From the NCBI GenBank assembly GCA_028284265.1, contig JANQRZ010000001.1, positions 33,178-97,177 of the forward strand: a stretch of 64,000 nucleotides of DNA. The letters are read 5' to 3'. The number at the start of each line of letters is the position of its first letter. Positions within the stretch are counted from its first letter, which is position 1. Position numbers and translations under genes: made by a program. Below, piece after piece: positions 26,001 through 34,454 of the stretch. The notes under the pieces were generated by a model, which saw nothing but the letters and a program-made list of their open reading frames with translations, searched no databases and was not told the origin of the DNA. Source of the stretch: Rhodothermales bacterium. GTDB lineage: Bacteria; Bacteroidota; Rhodothermia; Rhodothermales; JANQRZ01.

Positions 26001-26920
26001 TTGACGCAGGCGTGCATCTCCTCCGGTTCGAGTTCGACTCGGCCTCCGACCCGAACGGGTGGCTCCTCAGTCTGAACTGGATCGAGGTCGAGCAGACGGC
26101 GACGGTCAGCTACGACCTCGCGGCGACGCCGACGAGTTCGCTCTCCATCGCTCCGGGCGGGGCCGTGTCGTTCGCGTATGCGATTGCGAACAACACCACG
26201 AATACGGCTTTGGGCGATCTCTACTTCACCGCTGAGACGAGCACAGGGCAGAGCGTGGCGCAAGGCCTCATCCGTTCCGGGGCGCTTTCGGGCGGGGCAT
26301 CGGTCGCGGGCACCTACACGCAGCCAGTGCCGGGAAACGCTCCCGCCGGGAACTACACCTACCGCCTTGCCATCGGTCAATTCCCGAATCTAGCGGTAGA
26401 CGAGGAGGTCTTCAGCGTGGAGCTTCAAGCGTCTGCTCGGGGCACAGTGTCTGGTGACATCGCGGCGACCAACGAAGCACCTTGGGCCGTAGCCGAGGCA
26501 CTGCCATGGGTCGAGGTGATGTCGGCGGAGGCACTCGCTGCTGTCGTCGGTGACGACGCTGCCGAGCGGCTGGCTTCGGTGCTTACGTCGGAGCCGCTGG
26601 CCGCCGAGGCGGACACCGAGACGACAGAGCCGGTGGCGAGCGAGGCGTTGCCGACTGAGGTGGCGCTGCACGCGGGGTATCCCAACCCGTTCGGCGCGCG
26701 CACCACGCTGTCGTTTGATCTGCCCGCGCCGGAGCGCGTGCGACTCGTGGTCTACGACGTGCTCGGGCGCGAGGTCGTGCTCCTCGTCGATGGCGAGACC
26801 GAAGCGGGCCGCCACCGGGTGACGTTCGATGGGCGCAGCCTGCCGAGCGGCTCGTACCTCGTGCGGCTCGTGACGGAATCTGGTTTCACCGGGACGCAGC
26901 GGCTGACGCTCGTGCGATAG
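23090..26920 (+). CDS. Secreted GH81 endo-beta-1,3-glucanase with PKD, CBM6 and T9SS domains
   Basis: The ATG at 23090 precedes a signal peptide (FTLPVLSLLCALILGPSAVG), giving 1276 residues; an earlier in-frame ATG at 23006 adds 28 unlikely residues. Residues about 25-745 form a GH81 catalytic module, with NDHHFHSSY and AGHGDFAEGNNQESSSES carrying the conserved acidic residues. GH81 enzymes cut beta-1,3-glucans such as laminarin or fungal-wall glucan internally. A PKD domain (about 760-840, SSFDPQGGPLTYSWSF), a CBM6 (about 852-1002, IEAENYDLGGEGIAYHD, WIEYTFEV) and a shared cargo module (about 1004-1110) follow. The end is a T9SS sorting domain (YPNPFGARTTLSF, LVVYDVLGREVVLL). The upstream promoter and operator suggest induction by a sugar. 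Confidence 0.92.
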   Translation: MRAPYLTRFTLPVLSLLCALILGPSAVGQPQPVGQGSYSTTLPSGAVGPQNVSGASITPKVSSSFAQPVQTNDFWSSLLYPFFGDPYSNVLYAHPVNAKATSSGLQIGYTAQPIFAAADYLYPFQPQLTVGVEGMAPFRAVADSYGDWTVTALWEGGPTSLRATLGHGLPYVFFEITGGDARITLNGSPQIWYNQNGVLGLTVNGQHYGLFAPTGSAWTGTTTLRSSLGGQDFLSVAVLPNASTATLDLFRQHAYAFVTDSRVDWTYDEATADLASTYAYDTVLKQSGPGLVNETMTALYRHQWLNTSDTPTSLSYASPRGEMRLFEGNAFTTNLTFDGVLPALPDRGSYNRADLLAFVQEVAAEPLPPGPSYENGKAMGRFSHLVHIADQLGATTERDYFLDQLKTRLQDWLTAGGAQEYSYNATWDVLTGYPSGFGADNQINDHHFHSSYAVMSAATVAQYDPDWAAPENWGGMVNLLIRDSNSWDRNDDLFPFLRTFDAYAGHSWAAGHGDFAEGNNQESSSESMNFASAVVLWGEVTGQDEVRDLGIFLHATEASAIDQYWFDVDDAVFPATYPHVALGIVWGGKGVHSTWFGADPEFIHGINILPITSGSLYLGRYPEYVTANYDEIVAERGSQPVVWKDVLWEYLALSDPARAIGYYLADQNYEPFDGESRAHTLHWLFNLKEMGHVASDIAADVPLYAVFRDGNDDLTYIAYNADDMARTVTFSDGYTLAVPARRLVSATTSTSNPDEPVVLVQTDRRSGKAPLTVAFDGTSSFDPQGGPLTYSWSFAGMGTSTDPTPSFTFDEVGDYWVSLEVTTQGGLTSQDSVEVSALPRGTPFLGAPVLVPGIIEAENYDLGGEGIAYHDADPNNIGLVYRPNEGVDLEPSSTNGFDVYWITAGEWIEYTFEVGTAGTFTFTPYMASVPGFGTFRMLIDNEPVSDFIPVPGGAGVGWQTWRPFPVEGIELDAGVHLLRFEFDSASDPNGWLLSLNWIEVEQTATVSYDLAATPTSSLSIAPGGAVSFAYAIANNTTNTALGDLYFTAETSTGQSVAQGLIRSGALSGGASVAGTYTQPVPGNAPAGNYTYRLAIGQFPNLAVDEEVFSVELQASARGTVSGDIAATNEAPWAVAEALPWVEVMSAEALAAVVGDDAAERLASVLTSEPLAAEADTETTEPVASEALPTEVALHAGYPNPFGARTTLSFDLPAPERVRLVVYDVLGREVVLLVDGETEAGRHRVTFDGRSLPSGSYLVRLVTESGFTGTQRLTLVR

Positions 26921-26948
26921 CAGAGTCAGATCATCATACCTGCAAGCG

Positions 26949-26982
26949 AAAGCCCCATCGCCTGCTCGGGCGATGGGGCTTT
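26949..26982. terminator. Bidirectional intrinsic terminator between GH81 and dnaB
   Basis: AAAGCCCCATCGCC (26949-26962) pairs perfectly with GGCGATGGGGCTTT (26969-26982) around a 6-base loop. It is A-rich on the left and T-rich on the right, so it serves both convergent genes. Confidence 0.88.
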
Positions 26983-27002
26983 GTTGTGTCCGGGTAAACC
27001 GA

Positions 27003-28604
27003 TCAGAACGGTGCGTCGCTCGGCGGGTAGTCTTCGTAGCCGTCGCCGAAGCCGCCGTCGCCGCCGGGGAGTGGAGGAGGCGGAGCACCACCCGCCGGAG
27101 GGCCACCGTACTCGAAGCCCGGGTCGGTGCCGTAGTACGTCGTCAGGTTCTCGAACCGGGCGTACTGGTTGACGAACGCGAGGCGGACGTTCCCAATCGG
27201 CCCGTTCCGCTGTTTGCCGATGATGATCTCGCCGACGCCCGCCGTCGAGTTGCCGTTCTCGTCCTGCGTGATGCCGTAGCGCTCGGCGCGGTAGATGAAC
27301 GCGACCACGTCGGCGTCCTGCTCGATGGAGCCGGACTCGCGGAGGTCGGAGAGCATCGGGCGCTTGTCGCCGCCGCGCGTCTCGACCGCCCGCGATAGCT
27401 GGGCGAGGGCGAGTACCGGCACGTCGATCTCCTTGGCGAGCGCCTTGAGCGAGCGGCTGATCTGGGCGATCTCCTGCTCGCGGTTGCCGTTGCGGTTGTC
27501 CTGCGAGCCGTGCATCAGTTGGAGGTAGTCCACGATCACCATGCCGATGTCGTGCTCGGCCTTGAGGCGGCGGCACTTGGCCCGCAACTCCAGAATCCCG
27601 AGGCCCGGCGTGTCGTCCACAAAAATCTTGGCCTCGCCCAACCGACCGGCAGCGCGGGCGAGCTTGGGCCAGTCCTCGTCCGAGAGCCGCCCGGTGCGCG
27701 CTTTTTGCGCGTCGATCCGCGCCTCGGAGGTCAGCATCCGCTGGGCGAGCTGATTGGCGCTCATTTCTAGCGAGAAGATGGCGACCGGCACGCCGTACTT
27801 CGGATGCGTCGCGGCGTTCATCGTGACTGCGAGCGAGAGGGCGGTCTTACCCATCGAGGGGCGGGCGGCGATGATGATGAGGTCGGACTTCTGCCAGCCG
27901 CCGGTCATATCGTCGAGCGCGTGGAAGCCGGAGGGCACACCCGTCAGGCCGCCCTCGCGCTGTCCGAGCGCTTCGAGCTGCTTGAAGGTGTCCATCACCA
28001 CCTCGCTCATCGCCCGGCTGCCCTTGCGAAGCTGGCTCTCGGAGATCTTGAAGATGTCCTGCTCGGCGCGGTCGAGGAGGTCGAAGGCGTCGGTCGTCGG
28101 GTCGTAGGCCTCGCCGACGGTCGTGGTCATCGTCTCGATCATCTGCCGCAGCAGACTCTTCTCGGCGATGATCCGGGCGTGGTACTCGACGTTGGCCGCG
28201 CTCGCCACGCGGGTCGTGAGTTCCGAGAGGTAGTAGCCGCCAATCGGCTCAAACTCGCCGCGCCGCTTCAGTTCCTCAGTCAGCGTGATGAGGTCCACCG
28301 GGTTGGTGCGCTCGAAGAGGCTGAGCATCGCCGCGTAGATGCGCTGGTGGCGCACGTCGTAGAACGCCTCGGGCGGCAGAATCTCGATGGCCTTCGGGAT
28401 GGCCTCGCGCTCAATCAACATGGCCCCGAGGACCGACTGCTCGACCTCGACGGCCTGCGGTGGGACGCGCCCCGCCTGCTCGTGGAGCGAGACCACGTTC
28501 GCCCGTCCGCGAGCGCCGCGCCGCCCGGTCAGCTTTTCGAGCGGGAACGCACCACCTTCTTCGATGCGGAGGGGGCGCTGTTGGGGTCCGTCCTGGTCGG
28601 GCAT
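27003..28604 (-). CDS. dnaB: Replicative DNA helicase DnaB
   Basis: The 533-residue protein has an N-terminal helical domain (PPQAVEVEQSVLGAMLIEREAI), a linker, and a RecA-like motor with Walker A AARPSMGKTAL, Walker B-like GMVIVDYLQLM and the C-terminal DLRESGSIEQDADVV...YRAERYG motif. It unwinds DNA at the replication fork as a hexamer. About 50 extra N-terminal residues and a Gly/Pro/Asp-rich tail (GGPPAGGAPPPPLPGGDG) distinguish it from E. coli DnaB. The Gly/Pro tail could bind a partner. The uracil-DNA glycosylase-like gene lies just upstream on the same strand, 13 bp away. Confidence 0.96.
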   Translation of the reverse strand: MPDQDGPQQRPLRIEEGGAFPLEKLTGRRGARGRANVVSLHEQAGRVPPQAVEVEQSVLGAMLIEREAIPKAIEILPPEAFYDVRHQRIYAAMLSLFERTNPVDLITLTEELKRRGEFEPIGGYYLSELTTRVASAANVEYHARIIAEKSLLRQMIETMTTTVGEAYDPTTDAFDLLDRAEQDIFKISESQLRKGSRAMSEVVMDTFKQLEALGQREGGLTGVPSGFHALDDMTGGWQKSDLIIIAARPSMGKTALSLAVTMNAATHPKYGVPVAIFSLEMSANQLAQRMLTSEARIDAQKARTGRLSDEDWPKLARAAGRLGEAKIFVDDTPGLGILELRAKCRRLKAEHDIGMVIVDYLQLMHGSQDNRNGNREQEIAQISRSLKALAKEIDVPVLALAQLSRAVETRGGDKRPMLSDLRESGSIEQDADVVAFIYRAERYGITQDENGNSTAGVGEIIIGKQRNGPIGNVRLAFVNQYARFENLTTYYGTDPGFEYGGPPAGGAPPPPLPGGDGGFGDGYEDYPPSDAPF

Positions 28605-28617
28605 ACGAGTGGGAGAT

Positions 28618-29397
28618 TTAGGCCTGGACGAGTTGGTCGTAGCGCGTGCGGAGGAGCTTCACGTCCTCCCACGTCGGGCGCTTCCACTGCGGGTTGCGCA
28701 GGAGCGCTGCCGGGTGGTAGGTCACCATCAGCGGTAGGCCGTAGAAGTCGTTGAACTTGCCCCGGAGCGAGGCCAGCGAGGAGGTCTTTTTGAGCAGCCC
28801 GTTCCCGGCGCTCTTGCCGACGGCGAGGATCACCTTCGGGCGCACGAGCGCGATCTGCTTGTAGAGGATCGGGATGTGCGCCTCCACCTCGTCCGGGCGC
28901 GGATCGCGGTTGCCGGGAGGGCGACTCTTGAGGATATTGCTGATGTAGACCTCGCTCCGCTCGAAGTTGACCGCTTCGAGAATCTTGTTCAGCAGTTGCC
29001 CGGCCCGCCCGACGAACGGCTCGCCCGTTTTGTCCTCATCGGCTCCCGGCGCTTCGCCGATCACCATCAGGTCTGCGTTCTCCGGCCCGACGCCGAGGAC
29101 CGGGTTGATTCGGCTCTCATCAATCGGCGTGAGGATGGTGTCTTTGAGCCAGTCGAAAATCTCGCCGAGCGAGTCCATCCCGACGAGCGGTGAGTCCTCG
29201 GGGACGAGGGCCTCGATGCGGTCGTAGGGCGAGAGCGTCGTGTCCTGCGAGGGGTCGGGAAGAGCACCGAAGAGGTCGGGCGACATGGAATCGGGAAGCG
29301 CGTCGGCGGCGGTGGGGAGAGCGTCGGGTAGCCAGTCGCCGCCGAGGGCGCGCTGGAGGTCGAGCACGGATCGGGCGTCGCGGAGGAGGTCCAGCAC
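28618..29397 (-). CDS. Family-4-like uracil-DNA glycosylase without iron-sulfur cysteines
   Basis: The 259-residue protein has the family 4 core: [20 protein letters not shown] (114-133), [18 protein letters not shown] (151-168) and the C-terminal [12 protein letters not shown] (227-238). The family removes uracil from DNA. Family 4 enzymes normally bind a 4Fe-4S cluster through four Cys, two of them in NVLKCRPPGNR and the following (C)EPFL helix. Here these positions are Ser158 and His174, and the whole protein contains no Cys. About 75 N-terminal residues replace the usual start. It shares an operon with dnaB (13-bp gap), which fits a role in DNA replication or repair. Confidence 0.85.
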   Translation of the reverse strand: MLDLLRDARSVLDLQRALGGDWLPDALPTAADALPDSMSPDLFGALPDPSQDTTLSPYDRIEALVPEDSPLVGMDSLGEIFDWLKDTILTPIDESRINPVLGVGPENADLMVIGEAPGADEDKTGEPFVGRAGQLLNKILEAVNFERSEVYISNILKSRPPGNRDPRPDEVEAHIPILYKQIALVRPKVILAVGKSAGNGLLKKTSSLASLRGKFNDFYGLPLMVTYHPAALLRNPQWKRPTWEDVKLLRTRYDQLVQA

Positions 29398-29569
29398 CGT
29401 GGGGTTAGCCGGTTATCGGGGGATACGTGGCGCGGAGGAAACGGGGTTTACGTCCGGCGCGAAAAGGGTGCGATCAATCTAACAGGGCCAAGCCGGACAG
29501 GCAAGGTGATCCCCGGTGAATTCGCGTAGGCGCGCGGCCGAAGGCAACGAGTGAAGGGCGCTCAATCGG

Positions 29570-30217
29570 CTAGGCTGTTCCGAGCGACAACTCCTCATAG
29601 GCGGCTGCACCAACGAGGAGGGCGAAGGTCCCCGTGAAGAAGATGCCGATGAACAAGGCGAGGATGCCGAGGAGCACGAGGAAAGCGAGGGCTACGCCGA
29701 GCAGAAAGAGTTGGAGCCGGTAGCCACTCGTCATCGCCCACGCCTCTTGCAGGGTGTCCATCACGCCCCGGTCGTCATCCATGACGAGGTACATGGCAGG
29801 CCACAGACCGACGGCGATGATGATACCCGGCACGATCAGCAGGATCAGGCCGAGGCCCGTCGCAATCGCGCTGATGGCATACACCCCGAAGGCGCGCCCG
29901 AACTCGTTGAACCCGACGAAGAGGTCGCCGAACTCAATCGGCTCGTGGCGATGCACTTTGAGCATCATCCAGTATATCCCGGCCGTGAGCGGACCCGTGA
30001 TGACAAATCCGATGATGCTAAGAACGCCGTCTCCCATCCCCGAGCCGTCCGTGATGGGGTTCGACCCGATGCTGACAGCGAGGGCATAGAGCGCGAACGT
30101 GCCGACGAGGAGCCAGAGGTGCTCCTTGAACAGCGGCCAACTTCGGGAGAACAGGTGCCCAATGCTGAGGTCGGGGATATACGGCTCTTCCGTGTAGAGG
30201 TCAGATTGCGGTTCCAT
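29570..30217 (-). CDS. Multi-helix membrane protein of unknown function
   Basis: The 215-residue protein has a short soluble N-terminus ending in HLFSRSWPLFKEHLWLLVG and about five hydrophobic segments. The arrangement resembles YciC/DUF975-type membrane proteins, in which the segment LLIVPGIIIAVGLWPAMYLVMDD is typical. It is separated from the upstream TPR gene by 30 bp on the same strand and may be co-transcribed with it. The 172-bp gap to the glycosylase gene (29398-29569) shows nothing notable. Confidence 0.65.
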   Translation of the reverse strand: MEPQSDLYTEEPYIPDLSIGHLFSRSWPLFKEHLWLLVGTFALYALAVSIGSNPITDGSGMGDGVLSIIGFVITGPLTAGIYWMMLKVHRHEPIEFGDLFVGFNEFGRAFGVYAISAIATGLGLILLIVPGIIIAVGLWPAMYLVMDDDRGVMDTLQEAWAMTSGYRLQLFLLGVALAFLVLLGILALFIGIFFTGTFALLVGAAAYEELSLGTA

Positions 30218-30247
30218 GACAGGAGCGGTTGGGTGAGAGAGCGGAGC

Positions 30248-31846
30248 CTAGTAGGTGCCCATCGCGGCGTGCTCGCGCACTTCGGACAGCGGCGGGAGAG
30301 AGGCGTCAGCGGCGTGCCAGCTAGCGGCGAGGTCGGCGTAGACGGTGCGGGCCGTGGCACGGTCCCCGGACTGCATCGCCGCACGGGCGAGGCCGAGGAG
30401 CGACCGCGACCGCCGGGGATAGCGGTCGAGCGCTTCCTCGAAATGATCCCGTGCCTCGGCGGGCCGGTCGAGGCCGAGCAGCACCTCGCCGAAGAGTTCG
30501 TGGACGGGCTTGACCGGTCGTGCGGGGCCGAAGTCGAGCGGCATCGTGTCTTCGAGTTCGGCGGCCTCGGTGAGGAGGGCAAGCGCTTCGTCGGTCTCAC
30601 CCGCATCGAGCGCGAGGAGGGCCTTGAGTTGGAGATACGGAGCCTTGTCTTCAGCTTCGGGTCCATCGTGGGCCTCCAAGCGATTTCCCAGATCAGTCAG
30701 GGCCGCTTCGGCTGCTGCCCGGTCGCTGCGGCGGAGAGCGGCCCAGCCATCGGCGAAGAGACTCTGCGCGGCGAGGGTCAGCCAGTCGTCGTCCAAGTCC
30801 GGGGAGGTGCGGGCGAGATCGCTGTCCCAGTCTTCGATATTGACGAGGACGTGGGCGCGCAACAAGATGGGCACGTAGCTCCGGCGCGGATTGTCAGCAG
30901 CGAGTTCCTCCGCGATGGTGAGCAGGCGGCGCGCCTCATCGTAGCGACCGCGCTGAAGCTCGGCGTAGGCCCGCCACTGGAGGGCGTGCCAGCCGTGTCC
31001 GTTCAGTGGGTCGCCGCGCCCGTCGGTGCGCGCCTTCGCCGCCTCGTAGGATCGGACGTTCATCTCGGCCCCCTCGTCCCACATCCCGAGGGCGAAGTAG
31101 ATGTGGCTCGGCATATGGAGCGCGTGCGAGGCCGACGGCGCGATCTCGGCGTAGACGGCGGCGGGGCGGAGGCCGAGAGGGGCGTGGATCGGATCGTCGT
31201 AGGCGTGGATCAGGTAGTGTGCCGCGCCGGGGTGCTCAGGATTAGCAGCGAACACTTCTTCGGCGATGGCGGCGGCCTGCATATAGGTGGCGAAGTCGCG
31301 TCCGTCGTGTGCTGTGCCGAGGATCGAGAGGGCGTAGAAGGCGGCGGCATCGAGGTCGTCGAGGTAGGTCGCGGCGAGCGCGCCGAGGGCATCGGCATAG
31401 GCGAAGTCGCGCTCCTCTTTGGAGCCGTCGCCACCGTAGAGGGCGTGCAGGGTCATCAGGTAGTCCCACTCACGCTCGGTCACGCCGGCGATGGGATCGC
31501 CTGCTTCGATGGCGGTCCAGAGGTCGCCGCCGAGGGCGGCGAGCGCAGCGTCGCGGTCCTGCTCCTGCCAGATCGGGTGGTTGTGCGTCAGCGCCTCGCC
31601 CCACGCGGCCATCGCAAAGTCCGGGTCGATGCGGCGCGCTTCTTGGAAGGCCTCGCGGGCGTCCTCGTACTCAAAGCTGTGGAGCATGAGGAGGCCCCGG
31701 AGGAACGCGTCCTGCGCGGCTTCCGCGCCGGAGTTGGCGAACTCGGTTGCGCCGTAGGCGGAGGCGTCGTACTCGGAGAGGGTGACGGGCTGCGCGGCGA
31801 GCGGCGTAGCGGCGAAGAGGGCGAGCGAAAGAAGGAGGCGTCGCAT
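30248..31846 (-). CDS. Exported TPR protein
   Basis: I chose the ATG at 31846 because it begins a signal peptide (MRRLLLSLALFAATPLAAQ); the upstream frame to 31951 is non-conserved. The 532-residue protein belongs to a widespread family with the start motif FLRGLLMLHSFEYEDAREAF, ARRIDPDFAMAAWGEALTHN and PIWQEQDRDAALAAL. These are TPR-like helical pairs running through most of the protein (for example ARDHFEEALDRYPRRSRSLLGLARAA near the end). It is predicted to be periplasmic or outer-membrane associated. No enzymatic motif is seen; binding of protein partners is the usual TPR role. Confidence 0.75.
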   Translation of the reverse strand: MRRLLLSLALFAATPLAAQPVTLSEYDASAYGATEFANSGAEAAQDAFLRGLLMLHSFEYEDAREAFQEARRIDPDFAMAAWGEALTHNHPIWQEQDRDAALAALGGDLWTAIEAGDPIAGVTEREWDYLMTLHALYGGDGSKEERDFAYADALGALAATYLDDLDAAAFYALSILGTAHDGRDFATYMQAAAIAEEVFAANPEHPGAAHYLIHAYDDPIHAPLGLRPAAVYAEIAPSASHALHMPSHIYFALGMWDEGAEMNVRSYEAAKARTDGRGDPLNGHGWHALQWRAYAELQRGRYDEARRLLTIAEELAADNPRRSYVPILLRAHVLVNIEDWDSDLARTSPDLDDDWLTLAAQSLFADGWAALRRSDRAAAEAALTDLGNRLEAHDGPEAEDKAPYLQLKALLALDAGETDEALALLTEAAELEDTMPLDFGPARPVKPVHELFGEVLLGLDRPAEARDHFEEALDRYPRRSRSLLGLARAAMQSGDRATARTVYADLAASWHAADASLPPLSEVREHAAMGTY

Positions 31847-31893
31847 AGCAGACCGGGATGAGCGAGGCCCCCAATCTACGACGGTACGGTCGT

Positions 31894-33048
31894 TTAGCTG
31901 TTGAGTACCTCCTCGTAGACGGCAAGCAAGCGCTCGAAGGTTCGGTCCCACGAGAACGCGGCCTCGACGTGCGCTCGCCCCGCTGCGCCGAACGCCTCGT
32001 GCCCCGACGCTACCTCAATGATGTGCTTGGCGAACGCCGCCGCATCGCCGACCGGCCCGAGTCGCCCCGTCTCCGGCGGCACCCGGTCCACGAGCGCCCC
32101 CGCTGCGACGCCGACCACCGGCAGGCCCGATGCTTGGGCCTCGACGACTGACAGACCGAACGTCTCGTGCGGTCCCGCCGTCACGTAGATGTCCGATGAG
32201 GCGAGCAGGCGAGCGAGTGTCTCTTTGTCTTCGATGTAGGGGAGGACGGTGAGGCGTGTGCTCTGCGCGGCCCGTGCTTCGAGCGCTTCCCGGTGCGGTC
32301 CCTGTCCAGCGAGCAGGAGCCTAGGGCGCAAATCGACGGGCAGCAACTCGACCGCATCGGCGAGCACATGGGCCTGCTTCTCCGAGTCCAGCCGCCCGGC
32401 ATAGAACAGCAGCAGGTTGTCTGGCTCGATGCCGAGTTGCTCGCGCTGGGCCGGGTTGCGCTTGGACGGGTGGAAGAGGTTGAGGTCCACGCCGAGCGGG
32501 ACGGCATCGAGTGGGGTGGCAACCCCCATCCGGCGAAGCGTCTGGACGAGGTCAGCGGAGACGGCAAAGCCGCGGTCGCAGCGGTCGAAGACGGCGCGGA
32601 CGTACTGCTCGGTCCAACCCTCGGCGGTGTCGGCGATCTGCTCGCCGAGGAGCTTCGCCACGGCGGGCCGGACATAGGCCGAGGGCAAATCCGTGTGGTA
32701 GAACGCCGTGATCGCCACGGGCTGCGCCTTGCGATAGGAGAAGGCAGCCCACGGTGACGTATAGAACGTGTGCAACTCGACCAGGTCCGGCTGCACGCGG
32801 GCGAGAGCCGCCTTGACCTTGTCGGCCCGCAGAAAGAAGCGGTACGGTGCGGCCCCCAGAATGACCGGCCCAGCGATGCGGATAGTGGTCGTCCGCCCGT
32901 CCTGCTCGATGCGGTCCTCGGGTCCGGGGGCAATCAGGACGTGCTCGTGCTCGGTGTGGGCGAGCAGGTAGCGGCGCTTCGCATCGATGGTAGTGCGGAT
33001 GCCGCCGCTGGTATCGGTGTAGGCGTGCGTGAGGTCGCAGACCCGCAT
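31894..33048 (-). CDS. GT4-family glycosyltransferase (second of a pair)
   Basis: The 384-residue protein has the GT-B fold of family GT4. A donor-binding C-terminal domain carries FYAGRLDSEKQAHVLADAVE, the motif DIYVTAGPHETFGLSVVEAQASGLPVVGV with the conserved E-x7-E, and PVGDAAAFAKHI. The N-terminus has a His- and Thr-rich start (MRVCDLTHAYTDTSGGIRTT) typical of retaining GT4 enzymes. It lies 21 bp after the GT4 gene at 33070, so the two probably act in sequence, for example on a glycolipid or surface glycan. The acceptor is unknown. Confidence 0.85.
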   Translation of the reverse strand: MRVCDLTHAYTDTSGGIRTTIDAKRRYLLAHTEHEHVLIAPGPEDRIEQDGRTTTIRIAGPVILGAAPYRFFLRADKVKAALARVQPDLVELHTFYTSPWAAFSYRKAQPVAITAFYHTDLPSAYVRPAVAKLLGEQIADTAEGWTEQYVRAVFDRCDRGFAVSADLVQTLRRMGVATPLDAVPLGVDLNLFHPSKRNPAQREQLGIEPDNLLLFYAGRLDSEKQAHVLADAVELLPVDLRPRLLLAGQGPHREALEARAAQSTRLTVLPYIEDKETLARLLASSDIYVTAGPHETFGLSVVEAQASGLPVVGVAAGALVDRVPPETGRLGPVGDAAAFAKHIIEVASGHEAFGAAGRAHVEAAFSWDRTFERLLAVYEEVLNS

Positions 33049-33069
33049 GAGAGCCTTCCGGGATCGGGG

Positions 33070-34344
33070 CTACGCCGAGACGAGCGCGAGGTCGGGTGCT
33101 GGCGGGGCGATGGGTGCAGCGACGGGGTGCGGAGCCAAGACATCCTCGTAGTAGTACCGCAATCGGGCCAAGACGGCATCCCAGTCGTAGTGGTAGGCCC
33201 GCTCGATGGCGGCCTCGCCGAAGCGCGTCCGGCGCTCGGCGTTGCGGACGAGGCGGGCGACGTAGTCGAGGAAGGCCTCGGAGTCGCCGGGCGGTGCGAG
33301 GTAGCCGGTCTTCTCGTGCTGGACGAGTTCGCTGGCGCCCGTGGCGTCGGCGCAGACGGCGGGCACGCCGCTCGCCATCGCCTCCAGCGTCACGTTGCCG
33401 AAGGTCTCGGTGTCCGAGGGGAACAGAAACACGTCGGACGAGGCGTAGGCTTTGGGAAGCTCGCTGCCGCTGAGGTGGCCGGTAAAGACGGTGTCGGGCA
33501 GGCGGCGCTCCATCTCGGCCCGCGCCGGGCCGTTGCCGACCATCATGCTACGAACCGGCACGCCGCGCTTGTGCAGTCCTTCGATGACATCGGCAAAGAT
33601 GCTCAGGCCTTTCTCCAGCACGAGCCGCCCAACGAAGGTGATGAGCACTTCGTCGTCCTCGATGCCGAAGCTGCGCCGCCACGCGAGGTCGCGCTCCTGC
33701 GGCCCGAAGCGACTGATGTCCACGCCGCGCTCCCAGAGCCGCAGGCCATCGGCGATGTCGTGGACGCGCAGCACAGCGGCGACCGAGAGGGACGGGACGT
33801 AGACGTGCTCGCACTGCCCGTAGAACCAGCGTCCCGCTTTCCAGAGAAAGCCTTCCATCGACTGGATGCCGTAGTACTTCAGGTAGGCCGGAAAGTGGGT
33901 GTGGTACGACGCGACGACCGGCACGTCGTTGGCCTTTGCCCAGCGGAGCGCCTTGAACCCGAGCAGGTCCGGTGTGGCGATGTGGACGAGGTCGGGCTTG
34001 AACGCTTCGAGGCGACGGCGGACGCTCCGGGGAACGTGCGTCGTGAGGCGGTATTCCGGTCGCCCCGGAATCGGGACCGACGGGACGGGGACGAACTCCC
34101 CAGCGTGCTCCATCGGGGGAGACTCCACAGTCGGGCCGAAAACCAGCACCTCGTCGCCGCGATTCAGCAGATACCGGACGAGGCGGTTGAGCGTCAGCGA
34201 GACGCCGTCCTGAACGTGGTTGTAGTTGCCGGTGAACAGCGCGATGCGGCGAGCGGGCGGGGCTTCGCGGCGAACGCGGTGTGGCGGCGATAAGACGGTG
34301 GTGATGGACGGCATACGCTCGAAAATGAACTCAAGGGCGGACAT
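33070..34344 (-). CDS. GT4-family glycosyltransferase (first of a pair)
   Basis: The protein is about 424 residues from the ATG at 34344; an alternative ATG at 34314 also precedes the conserved RRIALFTGNYNHVQDGVSLT, so the exact start is open. Conserved parts are HIATPDLLGFKALRWAKAN, SYHTHFPAYLKYYG, FVGRLVLEKGLSIFADVIEG and the donor site VFLFPSDTETFGNVTLEAMASG (in two pieces). This subgroup includes diacylglycerol glucosyl-/sulfoquinovosyl- and mannosyl-transferases acting on membrane lipids, a plausible but unproven role. It is translated just ahead of the second GT4 gene. Confidence 0.83.
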   Translation of the reverse strand: MSALEFIFERMPSITTVLSPPHRVRREAPPARRIALFTGNYNHVQDGVSLTLNRLVRYLLNRGDEVLVFGPTVESPPMEHAGEFVPVPSVPIPGRPEYRLTTHVPRSVRRRLEAFKPDLVHIATPDLLGFKALRWAKANDVPVVASYHTHFPAYLKYYGIQSMEGFLWKAGRWFYGQCEHVYVPSLSVAAVLRVHDIADGLRLWERGVDISRFGPQERDLAWRRSFGIEDDEVLITFVGRLVLEKGLSIFADVIEGLHKRGVPVRSMMVGNGPARAEMERRLPDTVFTGHLSGSELPKAYASSDVFLFPSDTETFGNVTLEAMASGVPAVCADATGASELVQHEKTGYLAPPGDSEAFLDYVARLVRNAERRTRFGEAAIERAYHYDWDAVLARLRYYYEDVLAPHPVAAPIAPPAPDLALVSA

Positions 34345-34454
34345 ACCTACGGGTCCGGGCCAAAGTTCGCTCAAACGAGGGAAACAGACGGGCTTCGGTG
34401 CTGGCAACCTCGTTATTCATCGGTTCTCACCAACTCCTATTCCGTGTCTTCGCA

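Noticed and set aside
29711..31861. 716-codon + strand open frame
   Set aside because: It is a shadow opposite the TPR and membrane protein genes, an effect of high GC content. No signal peptide or motif.
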